A DNA stretch of 47,466 bases from Candidatus Curtissbacteria bacterium (GTDB taxonomy: Bacteria; Patescibacteriota; Microgenomatia; Curtissbacterales; GWA2-41-24): NCBI GenBank assembly GCA_030647775.1, contig JAUSJC010000008.1, positions 1 through 47,466 on the forward strand, in the 5' to 3' direction. The translations under genes and the position numbers were made by a program. The notes under the pieces are model-generated. The model had not been told where the DNA came from. It made no database searches and worked only from the letters and a program-made list of their open reading frames with translations. Each line of letters starts with the position of its first letter. The first letter of the stretch is position 1. Below, piece by piece: positions 47,061 to 47,466 of this stretch.

Positions 47061-47466
47061 TCAAACTAGCGTTTTCTTTTTGTGGCCCAGTTTATGTTTG
47101 ATTGCACCTTCCGGCATGAATGCTTTGCCGGGGCTACTTATACGGTACATGGCACTTCCTATATCCTGCCAAAATTCCCGGGTTGCTTCGCTTTTGGCGA
47201 TTTTGTTAATTACAATTTTATAGCCCGGATTTAAATTTAGAGTTAAGGAAACTTTGGCAACAGTAGGATTGGAGACTTTTAGGATATCCATAACAGATTC
47301 ATAAGTGTGTCCCTTCAAAAGTAGAGCCGCTATTGCTAAACGCTTAGCAAGCATTGTCCTTTCGGTTGGGGAGAGAAGATCATGTAAGAACATTTGGATT
47401 TCTTTCTGATTCTGAAGTTTAGCAATTGCTTCCCAGAAAGTTTGAAAGATTTTATCCTCGACCTTT
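47061..47466 (-). CDS. TrpR-family regulator (5' truncated by window edge)
   Basis: The frame stays open to the right edge: KVEDKIFQTFWEAIAKLQNQ, then MFLHDLLSPTERTMLAKRLAIAALLLKGHTYESVMDILKVSNPTVAKVSLTL, the TrpR/YerC core with helix-turn-helix. The last ~40 residues (AMYRISSPGKAFMPEGAIKH, KLGHKKKTLV) are not conserved. It is a paralogue of 23504-23935. Its start and any operator lie outside the window. Confidence 0.85.
   Translation of the reverse strand, partial: KVEDKIFQTFWEAIAKLQNQKEIQMFLHDLLSPTERTMLAKRLAIAALLLKGHTYESVMDILKVSNPTVAKVSLTLNLNPGYKIVINKIAKSEATREFWQDIGSAMYRISSPGKAFMPEGAIKHKLGHKKKTLV

Noticed and set aside
1-47466. Recoded UGA as in Gracilibacteria/Absconditabacteria
   Set aside because: Several well-defined genes (for example galT and secE) end at UGA with normal C-termini and no in-frame UGA is seen in conserved genes.

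Overview
The window looks like a chromosomal segment of a Candidate Phyla Radiation bacterium (Patescibacteria), most likely of the Microgenomates type. The reasons are: compact genes in the standard code (UGA is used as a stop); ribosomal and NusG proteins with long low-complexity extensions; a PaaX/Cas2-like membrane regulator and a helicase-less PriA of kinds I associate with that group; sparse metabolism limited to sugar nucleotides and one-carbon/formyl transfer; many TATAAT-type boxes placed directly in front of start codons; and a very high load of short palindromic repeats. The lineage is inferred from gene style, not from a marker-gene tree.

Layout. 1-5 kb: an unknown C-terminus, a divergent MreB paralogue, a broken GT4 glycosyltransferase, a GT26 glycosyltransferase, an AT-rich empty stretch, galT and a MITE-like element. 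5-10 kb: phosphomannomutase, an inositol-monophosphatase-family enzyme, a membrane PaaX-like regulator with matching palindromic operators, an excisionase-type HTH and a Tat-exported NodB deacetylase. 9.7-14.7 kb (minus strand): secE-nusG-rplK-rplA, a possible structured RNA, a small acidic ORF, and rplJ-rplL behind an L10 leader. 14.7-21.8 kb: galU with a duplicated 5' end, a four-helix-bundle (S23-type) cassette, an ASCH protein, a multi-winged-helix protein, a histidine kinase with receiver-only regulator, and an RRM protein. 21.9-25.3 kb: an M24 peptidase and a TrpR-like regulator with duplicated CTAG operators, tRNA-Trp, a HEPN-like gene and rpmG. 25.5-28.7 kb: three minor pilins and a tRNA cluster (Thr, Thr, Tyr) containing one tRNA gene nested in another. 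28.8-38.7 kb: a LytR_C protein, a 6S-like RNA, an M50 protease, rpmB, fmt-def, priA, folD, glyA and an O-antigen ligase. 38.7-47.4 kb: a coiled-coil/RelE-like protein, mreB-mrdA, a purH split into two genes, dprA, a lipoprotein, a HAD hydrolase and a second TrpR-like regulator cut by the window edge.

How the genes work together. GalT, ManB, GalU, the GTs and the O-antigen ligase fit a surface polysaccharide; MreB and PBP2 build the wall; the pilins fit a type IV pilus and, with DprA, possible DNA uptake. GlyA, FolD, Fmt, Def and the PurH halves form a formyl/one-carbon set.

The most unusual features are the short palindromic elements. They sit between genes, in frame inside conserved proteins (NusG, L1, L28, PriA and others, often in the same reading frame), and inside tRNA loops. 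Several genes (dprA, fmt, rpmG, an excisionase, galU, tRNA-Trp, tRNA-Tyr) have a decayed second copy of one end next to them, as if an insertion displaced that end and a new copy restored it. All of this was read by eye without alignments or searches.
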